Origin: Hanleya hanleyi
Lineage: Eukaryota; Mollusca; Polyplacophora; Lepidopleurida; Hanleyidae
Direction of reading: 5' to 3'
DNA: 64,000 nucleotides
NCBI GenBank assembly: GCA_036873755.1
Contig: JAVTVY010037112.1
Coordinates: forward strand, 101,188 to 165,187
Numbering within the stretch: the first letter of the stretch is position 1; each line of letters opens with the position of its first letter. The notes under the pieces are model-generated. The model was not told the DNA's origin. It worked only from the letters and a program-made list of their open reading frames with translations, and made no database searches. Made by a program: the position numbers and the translations under genes. Shown in pieces: positions 55,461 through 64,000 of this stretch.

Positions 55461-55671
55461 TCAATAGTTGAAAAACTCGCTCCATGTTATAAACATATGG
55501 GAGAGATGAAGAGAACAACCCGAAGCTCACTGTGGGCCACACGCTGTGCACCAGTGTCGCCTACACCGGGGCAAGACCGCATTGCCCAGGGATTAACTTG
55601 AACTATAGTGGGAATCAGCCATTATGATTGACCATATATTTATTAACAGATTTTACAGTACGACACGAAAG

Positions 55672-56229
55672 ATGGCGGTATCTGAGTTCCTGGAACCAAA
55701 ATGGCGACAAGCGTTCAAATTTTACGACGTGGACAACGATGGGCTCATCACGGCGAAGGACTACCGGAAGCTCTCTGACTATGTCTCGCAAAGAACCGGC
55801 GTTCCACCACTCAAATTAGCTGATGGCGAGAGGCCAAAATGGTTCACCTTTTTGCAGATCGATCCTTCTCTTCAAGAAATCGACGAAGAGTCATGGATCG
55901 CTGCGTGCACTGAGCGGTACAAAGATGTTGAAAACTTCAAAAAATTACTTGCAATCAGTGCGAGTAGATATTTCGACGTACTTGATTCGAATGGTGACGG
56001 CCAAATTTCGCCCGAAGAACATCGCGTCTATTACGAAGGTATGGGTGTGGCAAATCGAGATTTTGTTAAGACGCTTTTCAGCCAGCTTGACGCCGATAAT
56101 GATGGATTCATCGACAGGCAAGAACTCATAGATGGCTTTGTGCGTTACTTTACCAGCTCACATCCCACAGAACGAGGTCCCTTGTTTTTCTTCGGCGTCC
56201 CTTGCAGTGCCAAAACTACGATTGAGTAA
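55672..56229 (+). CDS. EF-hand calcium-binding protein, sarcoplasmic-calcium-binding-protein type
   Basis: 185 codons from ATG 55672 (context GAAAGATGG); a longer in-frame start at 55624 exists but has poorer context and adds a non-conserved leader. Three canonical 12-residue Ca2+ loops are visible: DVDNDGLITAKD (residues 19-30), DSNGDGQISPEE (105-116) and DADNDGFIDRQE (140-151). A second, degenerate EF-hand (DPSLQEIDEESW, about 64-75) lacks ligands. Four EF-hands with EF2 inactive and a C-terminal FFFGVP motif fit invertebrate sarcoplasmic calcium-binding or related buffer proteins of about 180-190 residues. The gene is intronless and intact, so it may be a single-exon gene or a recent retrocopy; no poly(A) tract follows. 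It starts 47 bp after an inverted-repeat element. Confidence 0.85.
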   Translation: MAVSEFLEPKWRQAFKFYDVDNDGLITAKDYRKLSDYVSQRTGVPPLKLADGERPKWFTFLQIDPSLQEIDEESWIAACTERYKDVENFKKLLAISASRYFDVLDSNGDGQISPEEHRVYYEGMGVANRDFVKTLFSQLDADNDGFIDRQELIDGFVRYFTSSHPTERGPLFFFGVPCSAKTTIE

Positions 56230-56872
56230 AAACCTGCAAGTGAATATTTTTTTTCGTTCAGCATTGAAATACCCTGATGAAACTTGGTAAATGATATCCA
56301 GTGAAAGCAGAATTGTGTGATTTATTGCCATCGGAGTATTGGTACACTATTTTGTATTGAAATATTCCGGGATCACTGTTCTTCGAGAAATCAAACTTGG
56401 ACAAGAGAACCAATTTGGTGTTTTCAACCTGCAAAGTATAACCTGGTTATGTGGATTTTCAAAGAACCGCGGAAGAATCAATATCTCGATGTTTTAGCTT
56501 GACCCAACTCTTTTTCTCGCAGGCACTAACTATGTGTAAGTACATGCTAGTGCAATGAAGATATTTCATAAAACCTGTCCTTGAATTGGATGGCCATATT
56601 CCGCCTATCCTGCAGGTTGTCGAACACGTCCACCATGTTTTAAGACCTTCATATTTCTCTTGAAAATCTCCCGTACTATCCCGGTACACATTATGTTTAT
56701 CACGAATACCAAATTGCACTCTTGAAATGAATATGTTGTATATAACATTATAAAGTTTGGAGGAGCGACACCATCATAACACTCTCAGAAAGTGTTGAAA
56801 AAAGATGCTATATCCAACATTTACTAGTGTCATATTCCGGAATATAACGCAAGTTGTAAAATTAAGAAATAA
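56230..56872. other. Region 3' of the EF-hand gene
   Basis: Probable 3' flank; no canonical AATAAA close to the stop, no other gene or repeat recognised. Confidence 0.5.
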
Positions 56873-57027
56873 TGTTTTCATAGGCGTGCTAAATGGTTAT
56901 TTTACACACGGTTAATGTGGGAAAGTTTATATTTTAGGGCAAGGGCGAGGCCCGCACCCTAAACTTTATAAACTTTCCCACACTAACCGTGCGTAAAATA
57001 ACCACTTAGCACGCCTATGAAAACATT
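56873..57027. repeat. Foldback element with about 65-bp arms
   Basis: TGTTTTCATAGGCGTGCTAA at 56873 is mirrored by TTAGCACGCCTATGAAAACA near 57007. The centre pairs TAAAGTTTATATTTTAGGGC-like sequence with CCCTAAACTTTATAAAC around a GGGCGAGGCCCGC loop. Similar in size and form to 32705-32840 but with different sequence. Confidence 0.9.
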
Positions 57028-58408
57028 ATTTGTATTCTATTGCACTAATTAAATTGATTATCAACAAAGATTACAATGAAAGGTTGAAAACATATTTTAA
57101 ACTTTGACAAGCTTTCTCCCCTTTTTTGAAAAAAAAACTCGTCCACTGATGTTGGGACGATGCTGCCGTCTATGTTGTCATTGTGCCAATATCAGTGAAC
57201 GAGTTTATGTGATCTCTCAAATGGGAAGTGATTTTGTCGGCTGAGTCAGCTGTTGAGAATTTACGTGGATATATGCCTATTTGTGTCGCTTTATTAATCA
57301 ATTTCCCGATGAAAACAACAGTTAAACTTGAGAAAGAATTTTCATCTTGTAATTTATTTGTTTGTTTTATTCAATTGTTACTTGTATGAAAGCAGACGTC
57401 TCTTTCCTCATCCGACTTGTGAAATGGAATCTCCTAATGAACACCTGCATTTGACACATGTACGTTTCACGTAACCGTGGTAAATCGTGTAATAATTGCA
57501 CGGTTAGCTCGATGTTATCGACACAAGTGTTATAGAATGTTGTATTACTCCTGATACAGCAATATAATATTGGATATAATTTGTCAAACTTCTAGTTTTT
57601 TTAAGGACCTCGAGGGATCATCACTCAGTTCTTCAGATGCACACTATAGTACATATTCAACTGGTGATTAATTAGAAGGCTATTCAAGTTAACCGACCTT
57701 GACCTATTTCATCAAGGTCAAATTCTAGATAATACAATATGTTAAAAAGGTTATTGTTAGGCATGCACGGACGTCTCACTTTTGCCTAAATCATTTGGAA
57801 ATTGTCTTGAAGCCGTGGTTGAACTAGACCTTGTGTCAATGACACCGGGACACAGGTTTCAACAAACGCAAAGTTTTTCTTCAACGAGTTTTTTTGTGAG
57901 AATGGAAATTACTAGATATTTACTTAAAAACTTTTGATTGAAGATTCGCCAGACGAGAGAATGCAATGACGAAAACGAATACTACATCAATTTGAGATCA
58001 CTACAAGCGTGGCTAGGATACAAATGATCACAGAGATCACTTTTGGTACTTGTGATCTTTTTAGAAATATGCTGTCAGTGGGGTCATATGACTTCTTGTC
58101 AGTACGCCGTCATCGTTTTCCACCAGTTTCTTAATATTGCGTTTGAGAGTTGCCTGTATATGGGGAGATTTTACTGATGGACGTTTCGTCCGCGAGGCTT
58201 GCCTTTACAACTAATTGTGTTTGTAGATTTGTGACTTGTATATAAGGTGGAGTATGAAGCGATTGATTGGCTTCGGGCCTCACATGTATTTGTTCTAAAT
58301 ACGAGTTTACATTCTGTAAATACTTCCTGCTTTGGGACGTTTTCCGTTCCGGCGGTCATTTAGATGACTTGATAGGGCTATAACATAATCGCCTTGAAAT
58401 ATGTGTAT
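57028..58408. other. Unassigned spacer
   Basis: 58143-58195 (TGCCTGTATATGG, TGGACGTTTCGTCCGCGAGG) resembles 54953-55000, so part of the repeat-B neighbourhood recurs here. No gene recognised. Confidence 0.5.
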
Positions 58409-58530
58409 CTCATACCGCTCAACCTGGCGCTAGGAACCTTGTGGCCATCATGTCAATCAAAATGTTCGCATGAACAGCTACAATAAACCGTGGCTTGGAT
58501 ATAAATCAACACAGGAACACTGTTGGTTCT
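58409..58530 (+). repeat. Dispersed repeat B, copy 5 (diverged)
   Basis: ACCTGGCGCTAGGAACCTTG, GCATGAACAGCTACAATAAA and GTTGGTTCTTG align with copies 3 and 4 at lower identity. Confidence 0.7.
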
Positions 58531-58577
58531 TGTTATGTTTTTAGAAATATGCAGTCAGTATATTTGTCTGTGGGGTC

Positions 58578-59835
58578 ATAACACACCAGCAGGATAGCAG
58601 GTGAATATTCACGGTACAGAACATCAGGATAGTAGGTGAATGTTCATGGTACAGCACACCAGGATAGCAGGTGAATATTCAAGGTACAGCACACCAGGAG
58701 AGCAGGTGAATATTCACGGTACAGCACACCAGGATAGCAGGTGAATGTACACGGTACTGCGCACCAGGATAGCAGGTGAATGCGCACGGCAAAAAATATC
58801 TGGGTAAAAGCTGAATGTGCGCGGAGCACGACATCAGGATAGCAGGCGAATATTCGCGGTACACCACATCAGGATAGCAGGTGAATGTGCATGGTACAGC
58901 ACATCAGGATATCAGGTGAATGTGCACGGTACAGCACACCAGGATATCAGGTGAATGTGCACGGTACAGCACACCAGGATAGCACGTGAATGTGCACGGT
59001 ACAACACACCAGGATAGCAGGTGAATGAATGTCAATGGTACAGCACACCAGGGTTGCAGATTAATGTGCACGGTACAACACACCAGGATATCAGGTTAAT
59101 GTGGATGGTACAGCACACCAGGATAGCAGCTGAATGTGCACGGTGCAGCACATCAGGATATCAGGTGAATGTGAACGGTACAACACACCAGGATATCAGG
59201 TGAATGTACATGATACAGCACACCAGGATATCAGGTGAATGTGCACTGTACAACACACCAGGACATCAGGTGAATGTACATGACACAGCACACCAGGATA
59301 TCAGGTGAATGTGAACGGTACAGCACACCAGGATAGCAGGTGAATGTGCATGGTAGAGCACACCAGAATAGCAGATTAATGTGCACGGTACAACACACCA
59401 GGATATCAGGTGAATGTGCATGGTACAGCGCACCAGGATATCTGGTGAATGTGCAATGTACAGCACACCAGAATATCAGGTGAATGTGCACGGTATAACA
59501 CACCAGGATATCAGGTGAATGTGAACGGTACAGCACACCAGAATATCGGGCGAATGTGCAATGTACAGCACACCACAATATCAGGTGAATGTGCAGGGTA
59601 CACCACACCAGAATATCAGGTGAATGTGAACGGTACAACACACCAGGATATGCAGGTGAATGTTCATGGTACAGCACATCCGGATATCAGGTGAATGTGC
59701 ATGGTACAACACATCAGGATATTAGGTGAATGTGAACGGTACAACACACCAGGATATCAGGTGAATGTGCACGGCACAACACACCAGTATATCAGGTGAA
59801 TGTGCATGGTGCAGCACACCAGGATAGCAGGTAAA
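58578..59835. repeat. Minisatellite, 35-bp period, about 36 copies
   Basis: The unit contains GGTACAGCACACCAGGATA, TCAGGTGAATGTGCAC and variants (AGCAGG for TCAGG, TTCATGG for GCACGG). Many units carry GATATC and GTGCAC sites. The period is not a multiple of three, so the 60-148-codon frames over it (repeating HSPDILVCCTVH-like peptides on the minus strand) are repeat artefacts. Confidence 0.95.
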
Positions 59836-59912
59836 TGTATATCCATATACCTACCATCCTCAAGACTTGTAAAATGTTAACCCTTTTCATGTCCGGAACT
59901 GTTCCAAAACAT

Positions 59913-60235
59913 TTAACCCTACCAGGCCTGAAGCTCCCCCCCCCTACCCCGCCCTCTACCAAACCTTCTGCACTATCTCCGGAACGACAAAAAATTGAGA
60001 ACTGACACTCCGTTACTTTATAGTTTTATCATATTAAGTTTTAAATTGCACAAATAATAAAATCGAAAAATCTGACCGAAAAATCGACCAAAAAATTTCG
60101 TTTTTGAAAATGACGTCACTGTGACGTCATCAAAGCAGCCATCTTGGATTTTTTTAACATTTTCTGGTAGAGCTTGACCCAAGGGTATGGCCAAGTTTCG
60201 GCCCCCTAGCACAAGGGGTTAGAAAAATATTTATA
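59913..60235 (-). mobile_element. TTAA miniature element, one end missing
   Basis: TTAACCCTACCAGGCCTG at 59913 opens the element in the same orientation as 53230. It shares GACGTCACTGTGACGTCATC, CATCTTGGATTTTT and TTCTGGTAGAGCTTGACCCA. The other terminus is not found; similarity ends near 60235. Its middle (GGGGTTATTTTGAGCC block) is shortened. Confidence 0.85.
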
Positions 60236-60239
60236 TTTA

Positions 60240-60880
60240 TATAAATAGAGTGATCGACATTTCCCACATGAACGCAGTAACAATGAACAGTCTCTGGAAA
60301 CGTCCCATCACTTATTATGTACTATAAAATAACTGGTATAAATGTGCTGACTAGGCGTCATATTACACTGATATTTGAAGGTGATCATTATATTTGCCCG
60401 AAGATTTCGAGTTACTTTTCGATTCGATTTAGGATATCTCATCAGTTTTGACACTTGGGAATTGGAAATATGCCAGTTATCACTATATTCGTAAATATTT
60501 CCCCGTATGAAATAATGGAAAGAAATGGGTTTTCAGGACCGACAGATTGTCACAAGAAACTGAACCGCTGCTCAGTTAAGCGTGCTCCGAGTGTGTCCAT
60601 TGATACTTTTATTGTGGGAAAGGACGCATCGAGCAATAAATACAACCTTATCGAGCAATAAATAGTTAATATTATAGCGGCTAAACAATAGACCAAAAAT
60701 GTCGGTCAGTCTATGTACAGATATAAACGTGAGCTCTCTGGTGTAAATGATGGAAATTAGGACAAAACAATAAAGAGTTGCTACACCTATCTATGGATGG
60801 TATATTTATTATCACTGGATACTCGTTGTAACCGACTATCGTCCATATAAAGTCATATCGAAACGACTCTGGACGGTGGC
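60240..60880. other. Unassigned spacer
   Basis: No gene or repeat recognised; a 68-codon frame at 60455-60661 has no known match. Confidence 0.5.
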
Positions 60881-61087
60881 TGAAAGAAAGAAGAACACAA
60901 CTTCGGTTGTTAAAGTTCAAAGTATATATTTATTTATACAAATTAATTTAGTAATGACAGTTTCAAAACGAAAATACAAACTGAGCAATCTTAATACCCA
61001 AACGTCAATTTCAGTTCCATAACCCTGTGAAAGAGCTGAGGGTATATCGATAACGAATGCACCGGTACACCCTGGTGGCGAAATCAA

Positions 61088-61915
61088 CTAATCAAAGGAT
61101 TTGATCGGTTGTCTTGTGTACTCGCGCGGTAAAAGTCTGTTTATTAAGAATTTACGCATCTCAACGGCAGACTCTTCCGCTTCATCGTTTGATAAGTCGT
61201 CTTCCTCACGCATCCGTTTCTTAGTCGCCATTACTTTCTGATGAATCGGGTGCTTCCGTAGTTTTCTCCATAACCTTAAATTACGGACGTAGATATTTCG
61301 GAACCTTGTCTGTATTCTGGGTAAAAGCTTGTCATATGCCATCTGATGCGCAGTTGGTTCATCCATTCCGTCTTCTTCGTAAACTTCCGCAAGGTCGTTT
61401 ATATCAGATTCATGATCATCAATCGCTTTATCCCCGAAGAGATCCCACAAACACTCGTCATTCTCGACGTCATCGTTGTCATCAGCAGTATCATCACTAT
61501 CATCATCATCATCATCCGTAACTTCTCCGTCATCATCAGCGTCGTCACCATTACCTTCACCATTACCTTCACCATCATTGTCATCATCATTATCTTCACC
61601 ATCAGCGTCAGTAGCGTCGGTATCATTTTGATCACCATGGTAGCCAAAAGTTTGACCTGGAGTATATGTATTTTTACCATTACTACCGGAACTGGAAAAA
61701 TCGTCCCCTTGGACAATACTTCCGCCCGCATGGTAATACGACCTTCCACATGTCGTAGGGTCACTCACCGTCATTGTATAGGGTTGCTCTACTCTACTTG
61801 TTGGACCTATAGCGAGGCTCGGTGGTGTCTCTTGGTTGTGTTTGCATTGAATGTGTCTGAGCATACTATCGCGACGAGAGAAGATTCTCTGACAGAACCT
61901 ACACGTACACGAAAT
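61088..61915 (-). pseudogene. C2H2/acidic protein gene, left arm copy, start codon lost (ATG to ATT)
   Basis: The counterpart of 62966-63796 on the opposite strand. The position of the partner's ATG here is ATT (61915-61913), so the next in-frame Met is residue 18 inside the zinc finger (61864), cutting off its two Cys. Thr6 is Arg here; other residues are nearly identical (for example Glu for Lys in NDLAEVYEEDG, Val for Ala near the C-terminus). Frame and stop are otherwise intact, so loss of function is recent or a non-ATG/upstream start is used. See the right copy for domains. Confidence 0.85.
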
Positions 61916-61974
61916 GTTGATCAGTCGACCGATACATATGGACTGATGAGGGACCCGTGTTCATTCCTATATGT

Positions 61975-62295
61975 ACAGTCACCACCACCACCACCACCAG
62001 GATAGGACTCAAAAGGTCACGAAAGTTCATATAAAGTCCTATATGTACAGACACTACCACCACCACCACCACCGGGATAGGACTCAAAAGGTCACGAAAG
62101 TTCATATAAAGTCCTATATGTACAGACACCACCACCACCACCACCACCACCACCGGGATAGGACTCAAAAGGTCACGAAAGTTCATATAAAGTCCTATAT
62201 GTACAGACACCACCACCACCACCACCACCGGGATAGGACTCAAAAGGTCACGAAAGTTCATATAAAGTCCTATATGTACAGACACCACCACCACC
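61975..62295. repeat. Minisatellite in the left palindrome arm
   Basis: Four or five units of about 70-80 bp made of GTCCTATATGTACAGACAC, a (CACCAC)n run of variable length, GATAGGACTCAAAAGGTCAC and GAAAGTTCATATAAA. It lies directly upstream of the left gene. Opposing frames rich in His or Val/Ser are repeat artefacts. Confidence 0.92.
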
Positions 62296-62466
62296 GAGCG
62301 ACTTGTGACGTCATCTGTCGTGTTGACCACTCGTGGCCCTGGTGACACAAACTGGAACTAGTGCGAGATAACTCCGGGCTGTCACGTAACCCGACAGTGA
62401 TCTTTGTTGCACCATTATTAATATCCGATATTGTAAAAGGTTATCTTTGAGCATATTGATACCAGG

Positions 62467-62529
62467 GGGCGTCATCAGGTCACCATTATTAATACCCATA
62501 AAGGGGACAAGGAGGTTAACAGCGCCCGC
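62467..62529. other. Loop (centre) of the palindrome
   Basis: Non-palindromic spacer of about 60 bp containing TCACCATTATTAATACCCAT, a degenerate direct copy of arm sequence (CACCATTATTAATATCCGAT at 62411). GGGCG near the left and CGCCC near the right could extend the stem by a few bases. Confidence 0.85.
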
Positions 62530-62694
62530 CTGGTATCAATATGCTCAAAGATAACCTTTTACAATATCGGATATTAATAATGGTGCAACAAAGATCACTG
62601 TCGGGTCACGTGACAGCCCGGAGTTATCTCCCACTAGTTACAGTTTTTGTCACCAGGGCCACGAGTGGTCAACACGACAGATGACGTCACAAGT

Positions 62695-62910
62695 CGCTCG
62701 GTGGTGGTGGTGGTGGTGGTGTCTGTACATATAGGACTTTATATGAACTTTCGTGACCTTTTGAGTCCTCTCCCGGTGGTGGTGGTGGTGGTGGTGGTGG
62801 TGGTGGTGGTGGTGTCTGTACATATAGGACTTTATATGAACTTTCGTGACCTTTTGCGTCCTTTCCTGGTGGTGGTGGTGGTGGTGGTGGTGGTGGTGGT
62901 GACTGTACAT
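62695..62910. repeat. Minisatellite in the right palindrome arm
   Basis: The same unit as in the left arm but inverted, with longer (GGTGGT)n runs and fewer units (two full, one partial). It lies about 60 bp upstream of the right-arm gene and carries the TGTACATATAGGA motif repeated before each run. Confidence 0.92.
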
Positions 62911-62965
62911 ATAGGAATGAACACGGGTCCTTCATCAGTCCATATGTATCGGTCGACTGATCAAC

Positions 62966-63796
62966 ATGTCGTGTACGTGTACGTTCTGTCAGAGAATCTT
63001 CTCTCGTCGCGATAGTATGCTCAGACACATTCAATGCAAACACAACCAAGAGACACCACCGAGCCTCGCTATAGGTCCAACAAGTAGAGTAGAGCAACCC
63101 TATACGATGACGGTGAGTGACCCTACGACATGTGGAAGATCGTATTACCATGCGGGCGGAAGTATTGTCCATGGGGACGATTTTTCCAGTTCCGGTAGTA
63201 ATGGTAAAAATACATATACTCCAGGTCAAACTTTTGGCTACCATGGTGATCAAAATGATACCGACGCTACTGACGCCGATGGTGAAGATAATGATGATGA
63301 CAATGATGGTGAAGGTAATGGTGAAGGTAATGGTGACGACGCTGATGATGACGGAGAAGTTACGGATGATGATGATGATGATGATAGTGATGATACTGCT
63401 GATGACAACGATGACGTCGAGAATGACGAGTGTTTGTGGGATCTCTTCGGGGATAAAGCGATTGATGATCATGAATCTGATATAAACGACCTTGCGAAAG
63501 TTTACGAAGAAGACGGAATGGATGAACCAACTGCGCATCAGATGGCATATGACAAGCTTTTGCCCAGAATACAGACAAGGTTCCGAAATATCTACGTCCG
63601 TAATTTAAGGTTATGGAGAAAACTACGGAAGCACCCGATTCATCAGAAAGTAATGGCGACTAAGAAACGGATGCGTGAGGAAGACGACTTATCAAACGAT
63701 GAGGCGGAAGAATCTGCCGCTGAGATGCGTAAATTCTTAATAAACAGACTTTTACCGCGCGAGTACACAAGACAACCGATCAAATCCTTTGATTAG
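62966..63796 (+). CDS. Single C2H2 finger plus long acidic region protein, right arm copy (276 aa)
   Basis: ATG at 62966, stop at 63796; partner frame on the left arm lacks its ATG. Residues 3-26 form one C2H2 finger (C-x2-C-x12-H-x4-H in CTFCQRIFSRRDSMLRHIQC and KH). Residues about 95-160 are almost only Asp, Glu, Gly and Asn, encoded by GATGAT repeats. The C-terminal half is predicted helical and basic/acidic: CLWDLFGDKAIDDHESDIND, then RNIYVRNLRLWRKLRKHPIH, VMATKKRMREEDDLSNDEAE and a final RKFLINRLLPREYTRQP. It may bind DNA through the finger; the acidic tract could contact histones or activate transcription. It looks mobile-element-derived, but I do not recognise a named family. Intronless; AATAAATA near 63950 is a possible poly(A) signal. 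Confidence 0.75.
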   Translation: MSCTCTFCQRIFSRRDSMLRHIQCKHNQETPPSLAIGPTSRVEQPYTMTVSDPTTCGRSYYHAGGSIVHGDDFSSSGSNGKNTYTPGQTFGYHGDQNDTDATDADGEDNDDDNDGEGNGEGNGDDADDDGEVTDDDDDDDSDDTADDNDDVENDECLWDLFGDKAIDDHESDINDLAKVYEEDGMDEPTAHQMAYDKLLPRIQTRFRNIYVRNLRLWRKLRKHPIHQKVMATKKRMREEDDLSNDEAEESAAEMRKFLINRLLPREYTRQPIKSFD

Positions 63797-64000
63797 TTGA
63801 TTTCCCCACCAGGGTGTACCGGTGCATTCGTTATCGATATACCCTCAGCTCTTTCACAGGGTTATGGAACTGAAATTGACGTTTGGGTATTAAGATTGCT
63901 CAGTTTGTATTTTCGTTTTGAAACTGTCATTACTAAATTAATTTGTATAAATAAATATATACTTTGAACTTTAACAACCGAAGTTGTGTTCTTCTTTCTT

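Larger units (their letters stand above)
54305..55625. mobile_element. Nested inverted-repeat structure carrying two direct copies of repeat B
   Basis: CCCACTATAGTTCAAGTTAA at 54319 and its complement near 55590 mark inverted ends. ATGGAGCGAGTTTTTCAACT at 54608 and its complement near 55475 mark the inner part of the arms. The left arm has an extra 170 bp (about 54360-54530). Inside, repeat B occurs twice in direct orientation (54736-54955 and 55246-55460), with AACACATATCACGAATCGTT in both. The order arm, B, spacer, B, arm resembles a small element or retroelement (two LTR-like copies) inside an inverted-repeat element. Confidence 0.75.
60882..64000. repeat. Long palindrome with head-to-head gene copies (extends past the window)
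   Basis: The last bases (AAGTTGTGTTCTTCTTTCTT) are the exact reverse complement of 60882-60901, and arms of about 1.5-1.6 kb (60882-62466 and 62530-64000) stay matched inward with few differences. The loop at 62467-62529 is about 60 bp. The arms differ mainly in (CCACCA)n tract lengths and in the number of a minisatellite unit (four or five on the left, two or three on the right). Each arm contains one copy of a C2H2/acidic protein gene reading away from the centre. The true outer ends are not in the window on the right. Confidence 0.95.

Noticed and set aside
59231..59677. 148-codon Cys/His-rich frame
   Set aside because: Arises from the 35-bp minisatellite; the periodic Cys and His are repeat-derived.
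58578..59835. Possible CRISPR-like array because of short regular repeats
   Set aside because: The 35-bp units are contiguous with no unique spacers; it is a eukaryotic minisatellite.
61346..62005. 219-codon Ile/Val-rich frame resembling a membrane protein
   Set aside because: Antisense of the GAT-rich acidic tract of the real gene; the ATC repeats give artificial hydrophobicity. The same applies to 62687-63538.
60882..64000. Interpretation as Polinton terminal inverted repeats
   Set aside because: No typical terminal motif, duplication or adjacent Polinton gene links it to the 46-51 kb fragment; kept only as a possibility.
1..64000. tRNA or rRNA genes
   Set aside because: No convincing cloverleaf A/B-box pair or rRNA core sequence was seen on either strand by reading; a tRNAscan-SE run would settle it.

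Overview
This window looks like animal nuclear DNA, most likely from a marine gastropod or another mollusc. It has no operons, ribosome binding sites or dense coding. It is filled with eukaryotic mobile elements: a DIRS retrotransposon, non-LTR (LINE) fragments with poly(A) tails and target-site duplications, SINE-like elements ending in (CACT)n, TTAA-flanked miniature elements, a Polinton/Maverick fragment, long foldback repeats, minisatellites and a 2.45 kb satellite. The mollusc assignment rests on remembered resemblance of the (CACT)n-tailed SINEs, the 160-bp GGCCGAAGGCCC-headed repeat and the TGACCT-rich repeat to molluscan repeats. It is an inference.

Layout. 1-7.86 kb: three and a fifth copies of a 2446-bp satellite unit; each unit carries a 1.44-kb segment with inverted ends and a decayed LINE fragment. 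8.2-8.7 kb: SINE-like element. 8.74-16.1 kb: structurally complete but mutated DIRS element (gag, RT-RNase H-methyltransferase-like, tyrosine recombinase, inverted termini, internal complementary region). 16.5-21 kb: miniature inverted-repeat elements and dispersed repeats. 21.9-27.6 kb: a TTAA miniature element split by a 160-bp repeat array that is itself split by two LINE insertions. 28-46 kb: mostly non-coding, with LINE remnants, long foldbacks, a GCGACC/GGTCGC cluster, a 40-bp minisatellite, a SINE with an intact 12-bp target-site duplication and a TGACCT-rich tandem repeat. 46.0-51.3 kb: truncated Polinton with a DDE integrase, a membrane protein, a duplicated pair of unknown genes sharing one promoter motif, a tail-anchored protein, a tiny ORF and a C2H2 protein resembling the N-terminus of a Polinton polymerase. 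53-55.6 kb: TTAA miniature element and a nested inverted structure. 55.67-56.23 kb: an intact intronless EF-hand protein gene, the best host-gene candidate. 58.6-59.8 kb: 35-bp minisatellite. 60.88-64.0 kb: a palindrome over 3.1 kb long with two head-to-head copies of a C2H2/acidic protein gene; one copy has lost its ATG.

Little here works together as a host pathway. The coherent gene sets are the DIRS element, whose frames are mostly broken, and the Polinton remnant, whose minus-strand genes share promoter architecture. The most unusual objects are the terminal palindrome and the repeated Polinton promoter and leader. Identity estimates are by eye; element boundaries are good to a few bases only where target-site duplications or termini are visible.
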